The notes under the pieces: generated by a model | Seen by the model: the letters and a program-made list of their open reading frames with translations, nothing else | Told to the model about the DNA's origin: nothing | Databases searched by the model: none | Source of the DNA: Clostridiales bacterium | Lineage (GTDB): Bacteria > Bacillota > Clostridia > Oscillospirales > Butyricicoccaceae | NCBI GenBank assembly: GCA_019421385.1 | Contig: JAHZFK010000001.1 | Location: 1 to 64,000, forward strand | DNA: 64,000 bases | Reading direction: 5' to 3' | Program-made: the position numbers and the translations under genes | Part shown: piece by piece, positions 34,731 through 42,691 of the stretch | How the letters are laid out: each line of letters starts with the position of its first letter | Numbering within the stretch: position 1 is the first letter of the stretch

Positions 34731-35387
34731 ATGCCCAACCATCATTATATCCGCCGCCTGCTCTGGCTGGTCGTTGGCATGTTGGTCAGCGCCATCGGCA
34801 TCACGATGATGCTGCAAGCCAATATCGGTCTGGAACCGTGGAGCGTATTGCAGCAGGGTCTGGCACAGACCCTCGGCATCACCTACGGCACCGCCTCCAT
34901 GATCGTCGGCGCTGTGGCGATCGGCGCGGCAGTTCTGTGCGGGGAGAGTTTTGGCTTCGGCACCGTGATCAATATCATCCTGTGCGCGGTGTTCATTGAC
35001 GGCCTGCTCTGGCTGGACTGGATCCCGCAGATGCATACGCTGCTCACCGGACTGCCACTGCTGCTGATCGGGCTGGAGTTGCTCGCGCTGGGCACTTGGA
35101 TGTATATGAAAAGTGCGCTGGGGGCAGGCCCGCGCGACGCGCTCATGGTTGCATTGGCGCGCAAAACCGGCAGGTCGGTTGGCCTGTGCCGCGCCAGCGT
35201 CGAAATCTTCGTTATCATCGCTGGTTTTCTGCTGGGTGGTCAGGTCGGCATCGGCACAGTCATTTGCGCAGTCGGCCTCGGCTCACTGTTCAATATCAAC
35301 TTTCATCTGCTGCATTTTCATGCAGCCGAGCTGCATCAGGAAAACGTCGCAGAAACCCTGCAAAACCTGCGCAAAATCAAGCATTAA
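34731..35387 (+). CDS. YczE/YitT-like membrane protein
   Basis: The 218-residue protein starts 3 bases after the aldolase stop, at ATG 34731 after GGAGGGG. Five membrane helices are predicted (about 7-29, 52-70, 76-95, 103-122 and 155-185). The segment MKSALGAGPRDALMVALARK then TGRSVG is characteristic of YczE-like proteins. The biochemical role is unknown. By position it could export or sense a product of the aldolase unit, but nothing in the sequence shows this. Confidence 0.75.
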   Translation: MPNHHYIRRLLWLVVGMLVSAIGITMMLQANIGLEPWSVLQQGLAQTLGITYGTASMIVGAVAIGAAVLCGESFGFGTVINIILCAVFIDGLLWLDWIPQMHTLLTGLPLLLIGLELLALGTWMYMKSALGAGPRDALMVALARKTGRSVGLCRASVEIFVIIAGFLLGGQVGIGTVICAVGLGSLFNINFHLLHFHAAELHQENVAETLQNLRKIKH

Positions 35388-35390
35388 TAA

Positions 35391-35418
35391 AAAAAGGAAG
35401 CCTTTCGGCTTCCTTTTT
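35391..35418. terminator. Bidirectional terminator
   Basis: An aaaaaggaagcc/ggcttccttttt stem lies between converging genes ending at 35387 and 35421. Confidence 0.92.
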
Positions 35419-35420
35419 AT

Positions 35421-36341
35421 TTATCCCTGTTGCAAGCTCGTGAGTGCTACAAACGTGTCTACGCCAAAAACGCCGGTGTCTTGCACATCCTGCAAGGTCA
35501 GCAGCCCGGTCGCGCGGTCGACATAGGCCAGCAGCCACAGGTCGGCACCCTTTTCCAAACGATCATCATATCGCGCAGAATATGTATTGCCATCATAACC
35601 TGTTTCCTCCGCCGTCAGACAAAGCGCCAATGAATCATATTGTTCGGGCGGATAATTATCGTCATACATTTCTTCTTCGGGGAAGTTATACACACACCAA
35701 TAGTAGCCCTGTTCGCTGTATTCCCCAGCGCCATCATCCAACTCCAACCGATAACCGTCCCCATTATCGGCATCGACCCACAGGTTGAGCGTTGTGCCGT
35801 CGGACAGGGTCGCCGTGGCGTTATCGCCGATCAAATCATGCAGACGGACGTAAACCGAGGTAAAGTTATCCGGGTCGTATTCGTATGTTTCGCCCGGCGT
35901 ATAGTACCGCGCGCCGTCATCATAGCTGGCCCAATCTTCTGCCTCTTCATCCGGCGCGGACGAACCCCAATCACCGAGGTCGATCTCAAACGTACTGACG
36001 CTGTCGCCTATATTTTGAAAAATGTCATTTGCCAACGGTATCAGCGAAGGCAGAAAATTGAGCAGCACCACCGCAACCGCCACCACCGCTGCAACCTTGC
36101 CTTTTCCCTGTTTGGTTTCACGGATGGGTTTTACGCTGGGTTTTGCTTTTTTCGCACGCGTGTTCGTTTTCTGCGTGCGTGTTTTTTGATAGGTCGGCTC
36201 CTCTTCAAACTGCTTTTCCCGCCACGCGGCAGCCTTCTTTTCCAATTCTCCGACACGGCCGCGACTTCCTGCGCGCGCACCGCAGATCGGGCACTCCCGA
36301 TCCTCGTCGTTGTAGTTGATCCCACAATGCTGACACTTCAT
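35421..36341 (-). CDS. Zinc-ribbon single-pass membrane protein, unknown
   Basis: The 306-residue protein begins with a CxxC...CxxC zinc ribbon (KCQHCGINYNDEDRECPICG). A basic Lys/Thr-rich linker follows, then one membrane helix at about 82-102 (VAAVVAVAVVLLNFLPSLIP), then an acidic, Tyr-rich outer part of about 200 residues. The outer part is beta-rich with no recognised motif. The start is ATG 36341 after GAGGGGGG. Such zinc_ribbon_2 membrane proteins are common in Clostridia and are of unknown role. Confidence 0.7.
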   Translation of the reverse strand: MKCQHCGINYNDEDRECPICGARAGSRGRVGELEKKAAAWREKQFEEEPTYQKTRTQKTNTRAKKAKPSVKPIRETKQGKGKVAAVVAVAVVLLNFLPSLIPLANDIFQNIGDSVSTFEIDLGDWGSSAPDEEAEDWASYDDGARYYTPGETYEYDPDNFTSVYVRLHDLIGDNATATLSDGTTLNLWVDADNGDGYRLELDDGAGEYSEQGYYWCVYNFPEEEMYDDNYPPEQYDSLALCLTAEETGYDGNTYSARYDDRLEKGADLWLLAYVDRATGLLTLQDVQDTGVFGVDTFVALTSLQQG

Positions 36342-36396
36342 GCAAACGCCCCCCTCTCTGCTTTCATCATAGCAGAGAAGAAACGCCTGCGCAAGT

Positions 36397-37047
36397 TTAT
36401 TTCGTCAAATGATACAGCAGCATTTCGATCCGGGCCGGTTCTATGACCTGTAAGCCGTCTTGCTCTGGTGCACGGAGCGCAACACCCTGTCCCGTGTTCG
36501 GATGCAGCGTAGATGCACAAAAATCCAGTGCAAACAACGCAATCAGCAACGCGCACAATAGCCCGAACACCTCTTGCGGCACGCGTCGGAACCCTGTCAG
36601 CAGCAAGGGCGCAGCCAGATAGACCGCTGCACAGCAGCCCAATCCGAATACCAGCGCGGTCGGAAGGCTCACCAGCCCGTCCACGTTGAGCGGATAACCG
36701 CTGTAATCCCACCAGCGCAGGCCGTAAACCGCCAGCAGATACTTTCCTGCCGCAAATTCGATCGCGGTAGAAAGCAGCGCGCCCGATGCAAAAACCAAAA
36801 CCGGCTTTGCGGCAAAGCGTTCCAGCAGCAGGACAGACAGCAACCCGCCCACGCCGTAAATCGGTAGCCACGGGCCGAACATCGTGCCTCGATTGACCAG
36901 CTGGCCGTCCAGCAGCAAGTGCAGTCCGACCTCCCAGAGCCAGCCCGCCGCCGAAAACGCCAAAAACATCCCTACCATCTCGCAAAGCGAATACCGTCCT
37001 ACCATGTCGCAGCGTGCCCGCTGCACATACCGAGATACCGCCGTCAT
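36397..37047 (-). CDS. Putative ABC-transporter-permease-type membrane protein (CmpB family, PF06541)
   Basis: The 216-residue product starts at ATG 37047, 7 bases after GGGAGG. It has six membrane helices. The motif GWLWEVGLHLLLDGQLVNRG then TMFGPWLPIYGVGGL is the hallmark of the ABC_trans_CmpB family, whose transport role has not been shown. A YSGYPLNVDGL segment is also typical. There is no ATPase gene beside it that is clearly its partner. Confidence 0.78.
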   Translation of the reverse strand: MTAVSRYVQRARCDMVGRYSLCEMVGMFLAFSAAGWLWEVGLHLLLDGQLVNRGTMFGPWLPIYGVGGLLSVLLLERFAAKPVLVFASGALLSTAIEFAAGKYLLAVYGLRWWDYSGYPLNVDGLVSLPTALVFGLGCCAAVYLAAPLLLTGFRRVPQEVFGLLCALLIALFALDFCASTLHPNTGQGVALRAPEQDGLQVIEPARIEMLLYHLTK

Positions 37048-37153
37048 ATCCATCCCTCCCCTGTTACCCTTTCATTGTACGCGGCAATTCTTTGCATTTG
37101 CGCCGCAAATTCCTTAAGATTTTATGAGCATCCCCTGTTTTAGGGTGCAAAAA

Positions 37154-37175
37154 GGGACGCGCGGAAGCGCGTCCC
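37154..37175 (-). terminator. Terminator of the GntR-ABC operon
   Basis: A gggacgcgc/gcgcgtccc stem with six T on the minus strand beyond it lies 15 bases past the permease stop. Confidence 0.85.
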
Positions 37176-37190
37176 CCGTGTCAGCTGCGT

Positions 37191-37996
37191 TTATTCCAGA
37201 TTCAGCCGGTTTTTGAGGATATAATGGGTGCCGAAATAGCAAATCGCACCCGGTATCGCCGTGGCAACGCAGAAGCCAAGCAGTACACCATGCAGCAGCA
37301 CCTGCGGCGGCACGCCTGCCACCATGTCGCCTATCGCTTGCACCAGCATCTCCAACGGCCCGTTGCCCATACCGATCAGCACAAAGCTGAACACAAACTG
37401 CGCCACGGTCGACAACACAAAGTACCACACGACCGACATCAGAACGCGGTGTTTTTTGGCCAGATGACCGAGGCCATGCACAGATAGAGATACAGCACAC
37501 CGCTGATCGTACTTACAAGCAGCAGCAGAATGCCTTCCAGCATATAGCCCAATGCATTGGGCTCTGTCACGATGATTCGGCCAAACTCGCCCAACACCAT
37601 CGCAAAACCGGTGAGCAGGCCAGTACCGGAGCCGAGGATGGCAATGCTCAGCACCGCAACAATGTCGCTCAGGCAGCAAATCACCGCTGCAATGATTACC
37701 TTACTCCAAATGTGCTGCGCAACCGATACCGGCAGCGTGAACATTAGATATCCTTCGTCGCCCAGCAGATTTTTATAAAACCGCTGAATCAAAATGACCA
37801 ATGTCACAACGAACACCGCAACCAGCATGGCAAAGTACAGCATCCCAAGAATCGCCGTTGGGATTCCGCTCATAAAAGCCTGTGCGCGCTCAGTCGTCAT
37901 CAGCGCGCTGACGACGCTCATCAGCAGCATCGCACCATACAACGGAAGGCAGATACGCGCGCACGCCTTCCATTCATATTTCAACAGCTTCAACAT
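37191..37996 (-). pseudogene. ABC-2 type permease interrupted by a one-base frameshift
   Basis: The frame starting at ATG 37996 (MLKLLKYEWKACAR) stops at 37439 in ...CMASVIWPKNTAF. The next frame continues GHLAKKHRVLMSVVWYFVLS to 37191. One missing base near 37471-37474 (GCCCTC read as GCCTC on the coding strand) joins them into about 268 residues with six membrane helices. That is the usual size and shape of permeases paired with YtrB-like ATPases. The gene overlaps the ATPase gene by 7 bases. As read, the last two helices are lost. It may be real decay or an assembly error in a C-run. Confidence 0.82.
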
Positions 37997-38697
37997 GCGA
38001 ACACCTCCCGGAACAGCATATCCACCGATTTTCCATGTTCCTCCCGAATCGTATCCACGCTCTCGTGCAGCGTCATCACGCCGTTTTTCAGGAAGATCAC
38101 CTCATCCAGCACGCGCTCGATATCCGCGATCAAGTGCGTGGACAGCAGCACGGATGCATCCTCACTGTAATTGGACAGGATCGTGTTAAGGATATAGTCT
38201 CGCGCCGCCGGATCGACACCCGCGATCGGTTCATCGAGCAGGAACAGCTTGGCCTTACGGCTCATCGTCACGATCAGCTGCACCTTTTCCTTCGTGCCTT
38301 TGGACAGTGTTTTCAGACGGTCCAGCGCATTGATTTTCAGCGATTGCAGCATATCGTTTGCTTTGACGCGGTCAAAATCCGCATAGAAATCCGCGAAGAA
38401 GTCCATGAGGTCACTCACCCGCATCCAGTCGTTCAGATAACCGCGGTCCGGCAGATAGCTGACCACGCTGTGCGTGTGTATACCGGGCGCCTGCCCATCT
38501 ACCAACACACTGCCGCTCGTCGGCTGGATCAATCCGTTCAGCAGCTTGATCAAAGTCGTCTTGCCCGAACCATTCGGACCGAGCAGACCAACAAAACGCC
38601 CGCCGCCCAGCGTCAGATCCAGATTATCCAACGCTTTGACACTGCCATAGGTTTTGGTCAGCCCCGTGCAGACAACCAACTCATTTTTCTGTTCCAT
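37990..38697 (-). CDS. ABC transporter ATP-binding protein (YtrB-like)
   Basis: The 235-residue ATPase starts at ATG 38697 after GGGAGGG; a longer reading lacks a ribosome site. Walker A is GLLGPNGSGKTTLIKLLNG. The signature position reads KTLSKGTKEKVQL, a degenerate form of LSGGQ common in the YtrB/EcsA-like group. Walker B is AKLFLLDEPIAGVD, and the H-loop reads LLSTHLIADIE. It works with the permease downstream and is controlled by the GntR-family regulator upstream, with which it overlaps by 17 bases. Confidence 0.92.
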   Translation of the reverse strand: MEQKNELVVCTGLTKTYGSVKALDNLDLTLGGGRFVGLLGPNGSGKTTLIKLLNGLIQPTSGSVLVDGQAPGIHTHSVVSYLPDRGYLNDWMRVSDLMDFFADFYADFDRVKANDMLQSLKINALDRLKTLSKGTKEKVQLIVTMSRKAKLFLLDEPIAGVDPAARDYILNTILSNYSEDASVLLSTHLIADIERVLDEVIFLKNGVMTLHESVDTIREEHGKSVDMLFREVFAC

Positions 38698-39067
38698 TTT
38701 TATTTCCCTCCCCTTGACGCTTTTCGAGCAAGCTGTAAACCTCCTGCTCGGAGAAGCCAAGCTGGCTCATGCCAGCCAAAAATTCCGCAATGCGGTCACT
38801 TGCAATTTGTTCCCGAATCTTCTGGATCATCTCTTTATCCTCCGTCACATAGCGTCCGCTGGTCCGGTTGGTATACATCAGCCCTTCGCGTTCCATATCC
38901 GCCAGCGCGCGCTGCATCGTGTTGGGGTTGACCCCTGCCTGCGCCGCCAGTTCGCGCACCGCCGGCACCTTATCGCCCGCCGCCAGCTGACCGCTGACGA
39001 TCTGCTCGGTCAATATCTCCACCAGCTGTTGGTAGATCGGCCGGTCACCCCGCAATTGCCATTGCAT
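38681..39067 (-). CDS. GntR-family regulator (YtrA subfamily)
   Basis: The 128-residue protein has the GntR winged helix (PIYQQLVEILTEQIVSGQLA, KVPAVRELAAQAGVNPNTMQ, RALADMEREGLMYTNRTSGR). The C-terminal tail of about 50 residues is short, as in the YtrA group. That group typically controls a linked ABC transporter and responds to cell-wall stress. It is the first gene of the operon. The start is ATG 39067. Confidence 0.92.
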   Translation of the reverse strand: MQWQLRGDRPIYQQLVEILTEQIVSGQLAAGDKVPAVRELAAQAGVNPNTMQRALADMEREGLMYTNRTSGRYVTEDKEMIQKIREQIASDRIAEFLAGMSQLGFSEQEVYSLLEKRQGEGNKNGTEK

Positions 39068-39101
39068 AGGCTCACTCCTCTCTATGTTTTATTGTACTAT
39101 G

Positions 39102-39130
39102 ATAATAATACAATCATACACGATTGTCAA
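39102..39130 (-). promoter_or_regulatory. Promoter of the GntR-ABC operon
   Basis: On the minus strand, TTGACA (39125-39130) lies 17 bases from TATTAT (39102-39107). The flanks contain gtac...gtac-like and tgattgt/acaatca symmetries that could bind the GntR-type protein. Confidence 0.75.
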
Positions 39131-39201
39131 CCCCATCGCAAAAAATATTTTCATCCGGCCTACGCTATGCTATAATAGGCCATATCGGAGGAACGACACT
39201 T

Positions 39202-39774
39202 ATGAAACTTTATCCCTACTTGCGCATTCTCTGGGGCGCGCTCACTGTATCTGCGGCAGTCAATCTGGCGGCGCTGAGCGACTCGATCGCCGTTCTGCTG
39301 GCCGCAAACATCGTCAATCTATTGGCTTACTGCGTGATCGCTTATGTGCTGTATCGTTTGTCAAACGAAAGCGCACTGCTGGGCCGCGCTTTTCCGGCGC
39401 AACTATTATCCATTGTGTTGATCGGTCTGGCGCTGGTTGTCACGCAGCTGGCAGGCGACAACGTGATGCTGCAAAACTTCATGTCCCTGCTCTCGATGGC
39501 AGGCAGCGTGGCAGGACTGCTCAGCGAATATTATCTGTACTGGGGGCTGGATGAGCGCATCATCCCCCATGCCTACAACTATCCCGCGCGCCGCATCCGC
39601 TGGTGTCTGTATGCACCGTTGCTGGGTGCGTTTGCGGCAAGCACACTGATCCTGACCGGTCTGCCGCTGCCCGCTGTTTTTGTGCAGCTTGCGGGACAAA
39701 TCGTGCCGCTGGTGCTGCTGTGGCAGTATATGCGTGCCGTACAGATGCGAGAGGACGACCCGTTGACGTTTTGA
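39202..39774 (+). CDS. Membrane protein of unknown function
   Basis: The 190-residue product starts at ATG 39202 with CGGAGG about 10 bases upstream. TATAAT at about 39171 is a likely -10. Six membrane helices are predicted, with a short cytoplasmic turn (LDERIIPHAYNYPARRIRW). There is no motif that I recognise. It is divergent from the GntR operon and convergent with prfC. Confidence 0.65.
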   Translation: MKLYPYLRILWGALTVSAAVNLAALSDSIAVLLAANIVNLLAYCVIAYVLYRLSNESALLGRAFPAQLLSIVLIGLALVVTQLAGDNVMLQNFMSLLSMAGSVAGLLSEYYLYWGLDERIIPHAYNYPARRIRWCLYAPLLGAFAASTLILTGLPLPAVFVQLAGQIVPLVLLWQYMRAVQMREDDPLTF

Positions 39775-39778
39775 CGAA

Positions 39779-39812
39779 AAAAAATCCCCGAAACCACTCG
39801 GTTTCGGGGATT
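39779..39812. terminator. Bidirectional terminator
   Basis: A 15-bp perfect stem (39779-39793 with 39798-39812) with A and T runs lies between converging genes. Confidence 0.92.
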
Positions 39813-39820
39813 TTGTTTGC

Positions 39821-41416
39821 TCATGCATTTTCCGAAAACTCGGCCAAACGAAGGTTTTCGTTATGGTCGAGCGCGTAGGTGATATTCCACGGCGAGGAGA
39901 ACAACAGCAAGCTGTTGCCCTTGAGATCCTCGACGATTTTGGTGTCGCTCGTCAGCTGCAACGCCTTGATATCGAAGCCCTCTTCGTCGTTCTCGACCCA
40001 GCGCACATGCTCATACGGCAGGTTTTCGCGGATGATCTCGACATTATACTCATTTTTCAGACGGTATTCGAGCACTTCAAATTGCAGTACGCCAACCACG
40101 CCTACAATGACCGATTCCATGCCGGCGCCCGGCTCGCGGAAAATCTGGATGGCGCCCTCCTGCGCGATCTGCTCAACGCCCTTGACAAACTGCTTACGCT
40201 TGAGCGTATCCTTCTGCCGCACCGTGGCAAACAGCTCGGGCGCAAAGGTCGGAATTCCGGAGAACACGCATTTGCGTTTGGGGTCGCAGACAGTGTCGCC
40301 GATCGAGAACACGCCGGGGTCAAAAATGCCGATGATATCGCCCGCATAGGCCTCATCCACGATTGAACGATCCTGCGCCATCAGCTGCTGCGGCGCGGCG
40401 AGTACCATCTTTTTGCCGCTCTGCACATGCAGCACATCCTGCCCGCGCTCAAACTTGCCCGAGCAGATGCGCATGAACGCGATGCGGTCGCGGTGCGCCT
40501 TATTCATATTGGCCTGAATCTTGAACACAAATGCAGAAAAATGATCCTCAACCGGGTCGATCACGCCGATATCCGCCGTACGCGCAGTCGGCGGCGGGGT
40601 CATCTGCAAGAACTTTTTCAGGAACGGCTCTACACCGAAGTTGGTCAGCGCCGAACCGAAGAATACCGGCGACAGCTTGCCCTCATGCACCGCCTTGAGA
40701 TCAAACTCATCGCCCGCACCGGAGAGCATCTCCACGTCGTCGATCAGCGTCTGGTACTGATCCTCGGGCAGCAGGCCCTCGAGAATCGGATCGTCGATGG
40801 ACAGACGCTGCGCCTTAACCTCGTGACGGAAATCCGCGCCCTCAAAGGCGATGACCTCGTCGTCCATGCGGTCGTACACACCCTTGAAACGCTTGCCGGA
40901 ACCAATCGGCCAGTTGACGGCATAGGTGCCGATGCCCAGCTCGTTCTCGATCTCCTCCAACAGTTCATACGGGTCGCGCGATTCGCGGTCCATCTTGTTG
41001 ATAAAGGTGAAGATCGGCACACCGCGCATCGCGCAGACCTTGAACAGCTTGCGTGTCTGTGCCTCAACGCCCTTGGACGCGTCAATGACCATGACCGCCG
41101 AATCCGCCGCCATCAGCGTGCGGTAGGTGTCCTCGGAAAAGTCCTGATGGCCGGGGGTATCCAGAATGTTGATGCACTTTCCCTCATAGCGGAACTGCAG
41201 CACCGAGGACGTGACCGAAATACCGCGCTGCTTTTCAATCTCCATCCAGTCGGACACGGCATGACGGCTGTTTTTCTTGCCTTTGACCATACCTGCTTCT
41301 TGAATCGCGCCGCCGTACAGCAAAAATTTCTCCGTAATGGTGGTTTTACCGGCGTCAGGATGCGAAATAATTGCAAACGTGCGCCGGTTTTCGATTTCCT
41401 TTTTCAGTTCTGCCAC
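39821..41416 (-). CDS. prfC: Peptide chain release factor 3
   Basis: The 531-residue GTPase recycles RF1/RF2 from the ribosome. The start is GTG 41416 (VAELKKEIENRRTFAI), 10 bases after GGGAGG; extending to 41470 has no support. G-motifs are SHPDAGKTT (G1), RGISVTSS (G2), DTPGHQDF (G3) and NKMD (G4). The RF3-specific insert and C-terminal ALDHNENLRLAEF match the family. The length fits well with the usual 529 residues. It is a single gene. Confidence 0.96.
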   Translation of the reverse strand: MAELKKEIENRRTFAIISHPDAGKTTITEKFLLYGGAIQEAGMVKGKKNSRHAVSDWMEIEKQRGISVTSSVLQFRYEGKCINILDTPGHQDFSEDTYRTLMAADSAVMVIDASKGVEAQTRKLFKVCAMRGVPIFTFINKMDRESRDPYELLEEIENELGIGTYAVNWPIGSGKRFKGVYDRMDDEVIAFEGADFRHEVKAQRLSIDDPILEGLLPEDQYQTLIDDVEMLSGAGDEFDLKAVHEGKLSPVFFGSALTNFGVEPFLKKFLQMTPPPTARTADIGVIDPVEDHFSAFVFKIQANMNKAHRDRIAFMRICSGKFERGQDVLHVQSGKKMVLAAPQQLMAQDRSIVDEAYAGDIIGIFDPGVFSIGDTVCDPKRKCVFSGIPTFAPELFATVRQKDTLKRKQFVKGVEQIAQEGAIQIFREPGAGMESVIVGVVGVLQFEVLEYRLKNEYNVEIIRENLPYEHVRWVENDEEGFDIKALQLTSDTKIVEDLKGNSLLLFSSPWNITYALDHNENLRLAEFSENA

Positions 41417-41724
41417 TGACTTTTTTCCTCCCGATTGTACAAAAACAAAAATTTGTTGCGAAATGTACACAGAATGTTCACATTTTCCCTATATCATAAT
41501 AACCGTGGAAAGCGTAAGATCCCCCCACATGTTCTTGCTTTCTACTCTCTATCCTACCTTTTATTGCGGGAGCGGCTGGACGAAAGTCCAGCCGTTCCTG
41601 TTTTTATGCCTATTACTCGATTGAAAACACGTTTCCAATCAAATATCACCGCACTGCGCTTTACACGGCTGCGCCACAAAGGGCGCGCCGCGTAAAAGGC
41701 AGGAACAAAGCAGAAACGATTTTT
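41417..41724. other. Intergenic stretch between prfC and recR
   Basis: No gene is seen in these 308 bases. It holds a 9-bp hairpin with a GAAA loop (cggctggac/gtccagccg at 41573-41594), followed by T on the plus strand. The prfC promoter is presumably within the first 100 bases. Confidence 0.5.
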
Positions 41725-42324
41725 TTACAGATCCCGTCGGCCTTCCAGCGCACGGGTCAGCGTTACCTCATCGACATATTCCAAGTGCCCGCCAACGGGG
41801 ATACCATATGCCAGACGGGTGATTCGGATGCCGAACGGCTGCAACAGCCGCGAAATGTACATCGCTGTGGCCTCGCCCTCGGTATCCGGGTTGGTGGCGA
41901 GGATGACCTCCTCGGTGTCCTCATCCGCCACGCGCTGCACCAGCTCGCGGATGCGGATATCATCCGGCCCGATATGCCCCATGGGGGACAATGTGCCGTG
42001 CAGCACATGGTACAGACCGCGGTACTCCTTGGTGCGCTCGAATGCAATCACGTCACGCGGCTCCGCCACCACGCAAATGGTCTTTTGATCGCGCGTCTGG
42101 TCGGAGCAAATCGGACACAGTTCACTGTCAGCCAAGTTCTGGCAGCGTTTGCAGGTGAAGGTTTTCGCTTTTGCCTCGCGGATCGCGTCGGCAAATCGCT
42201 CTGCATCCTCTTTGGGCAAGTCAAGCACATGAAACGCCAGTCGCTGCGCGGTTTTCTGCCCGATGCCGGGCAGCTTGGCAAACTCCTCGATCAGCCGCTC
42301 GACCGGCGGTGCGAAAAAGTCCAT
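41725..42324 (-). CDS. recR: Recombination mediator protein RecR
   Basis: The 199-residue protein works with RecO/RecF at gaps in DNA. It has the helix-hairpin-helix LAKLPGIGQKTAQRLAFHVL, the zinc finger CKRCQNLADSELCPIC and the Toprim domain (ICVVAEPRDVIAFERT; LATNPDTEGEATAMYI). The start shares a base with the stop of the YbaB gene. The order dnaX-ybaB-recR is conserved in Firmicutes. Confidence 0.97.
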   Translation of the reverse strand: MDFFAPPVERLIEEFAKLPGIGQKTAQRLAFHVLDLPKEDAERFADAIREAKAKTFTCKRCQNLADSELCPICSDQTRDQKTICVVAEPRDVIAFERTKEYRGLYHVLHGTLSPMGHIGPDDIRIRELVQRVADEDTEEVILATNPDTEGEATAMYISRLLQPFGIRITRLAYGIPVGGHLEYVDEVTLTRALEGRRDL

Positions 42325-42677
42325 CAGAACAGGCCGCCCAGACCGCCGCCCATGCCGCCGGTGATTGCCGACATCTGGCTCTGGGACTTTTCGCTTGCCG
42401 CTTTGAGCGCCTCGTTGACCGCCGCAACCACCAGATCCTGCAGCATGTCGATATCATCCGGGTCGACTACATCCGGCTTGATCTCGATGGACTTGAGCGT
42501 CGATGTACCTGTCACGGTTGCGGTCACCATGCCGCCGCCCGCCGTGCCGTTGGTCTCCATCTGCGCAATCTCCTCCTGCGCCTTCATCATGTTTTCCTGC
42601 ATCTTCTGCGCCTGCTTCATCATTGCCTGCATATTCATGCCACCGCCGAAGCCGCCAAAGCCTTTTCCCTTTGCCAT
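42324..42677 (-). CDS. YbaB/EbfC nucleoid-associated protein
   Basis: The 117-residue protein has the YbaB core (MQAMMKQAQKMQENMMKAQE, GGGMVTATVTGTSTLKSIEI, DLVVAAVNEALKAASE). Gly/Met-rich ends flank the core. Homologues bind DNA as dimers. It lies between dnaX and recR, with GAGGAGG before ATG 42677. Confidence 0.95.
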   Translation of the reverse strand: MAKGKGFGGFGGGMNMQAMMKQAQKMQENMMKAQEEIAQMETNGTAGGGMVTATVTGTSTLKSIEIKPDVVDPDDIDMLQDLVVAAVNEALKAASEKSQSQMSAITGGMGGGLGGLF

Positions 42678-42691
42678 TTGTTATGTCCTCC

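Noticed and set aside
33864..35036. A 390-residue minus-strand frame across the aldolase and YczE-like genes
   Set aside because: It spans the junction of two well-supported genes and has no motif or ribosome site.
40427..41419. A 330-residue plus-strand frame opposite prfC
   Set aside because: It is an antisense shadow of an essential conserved gene.
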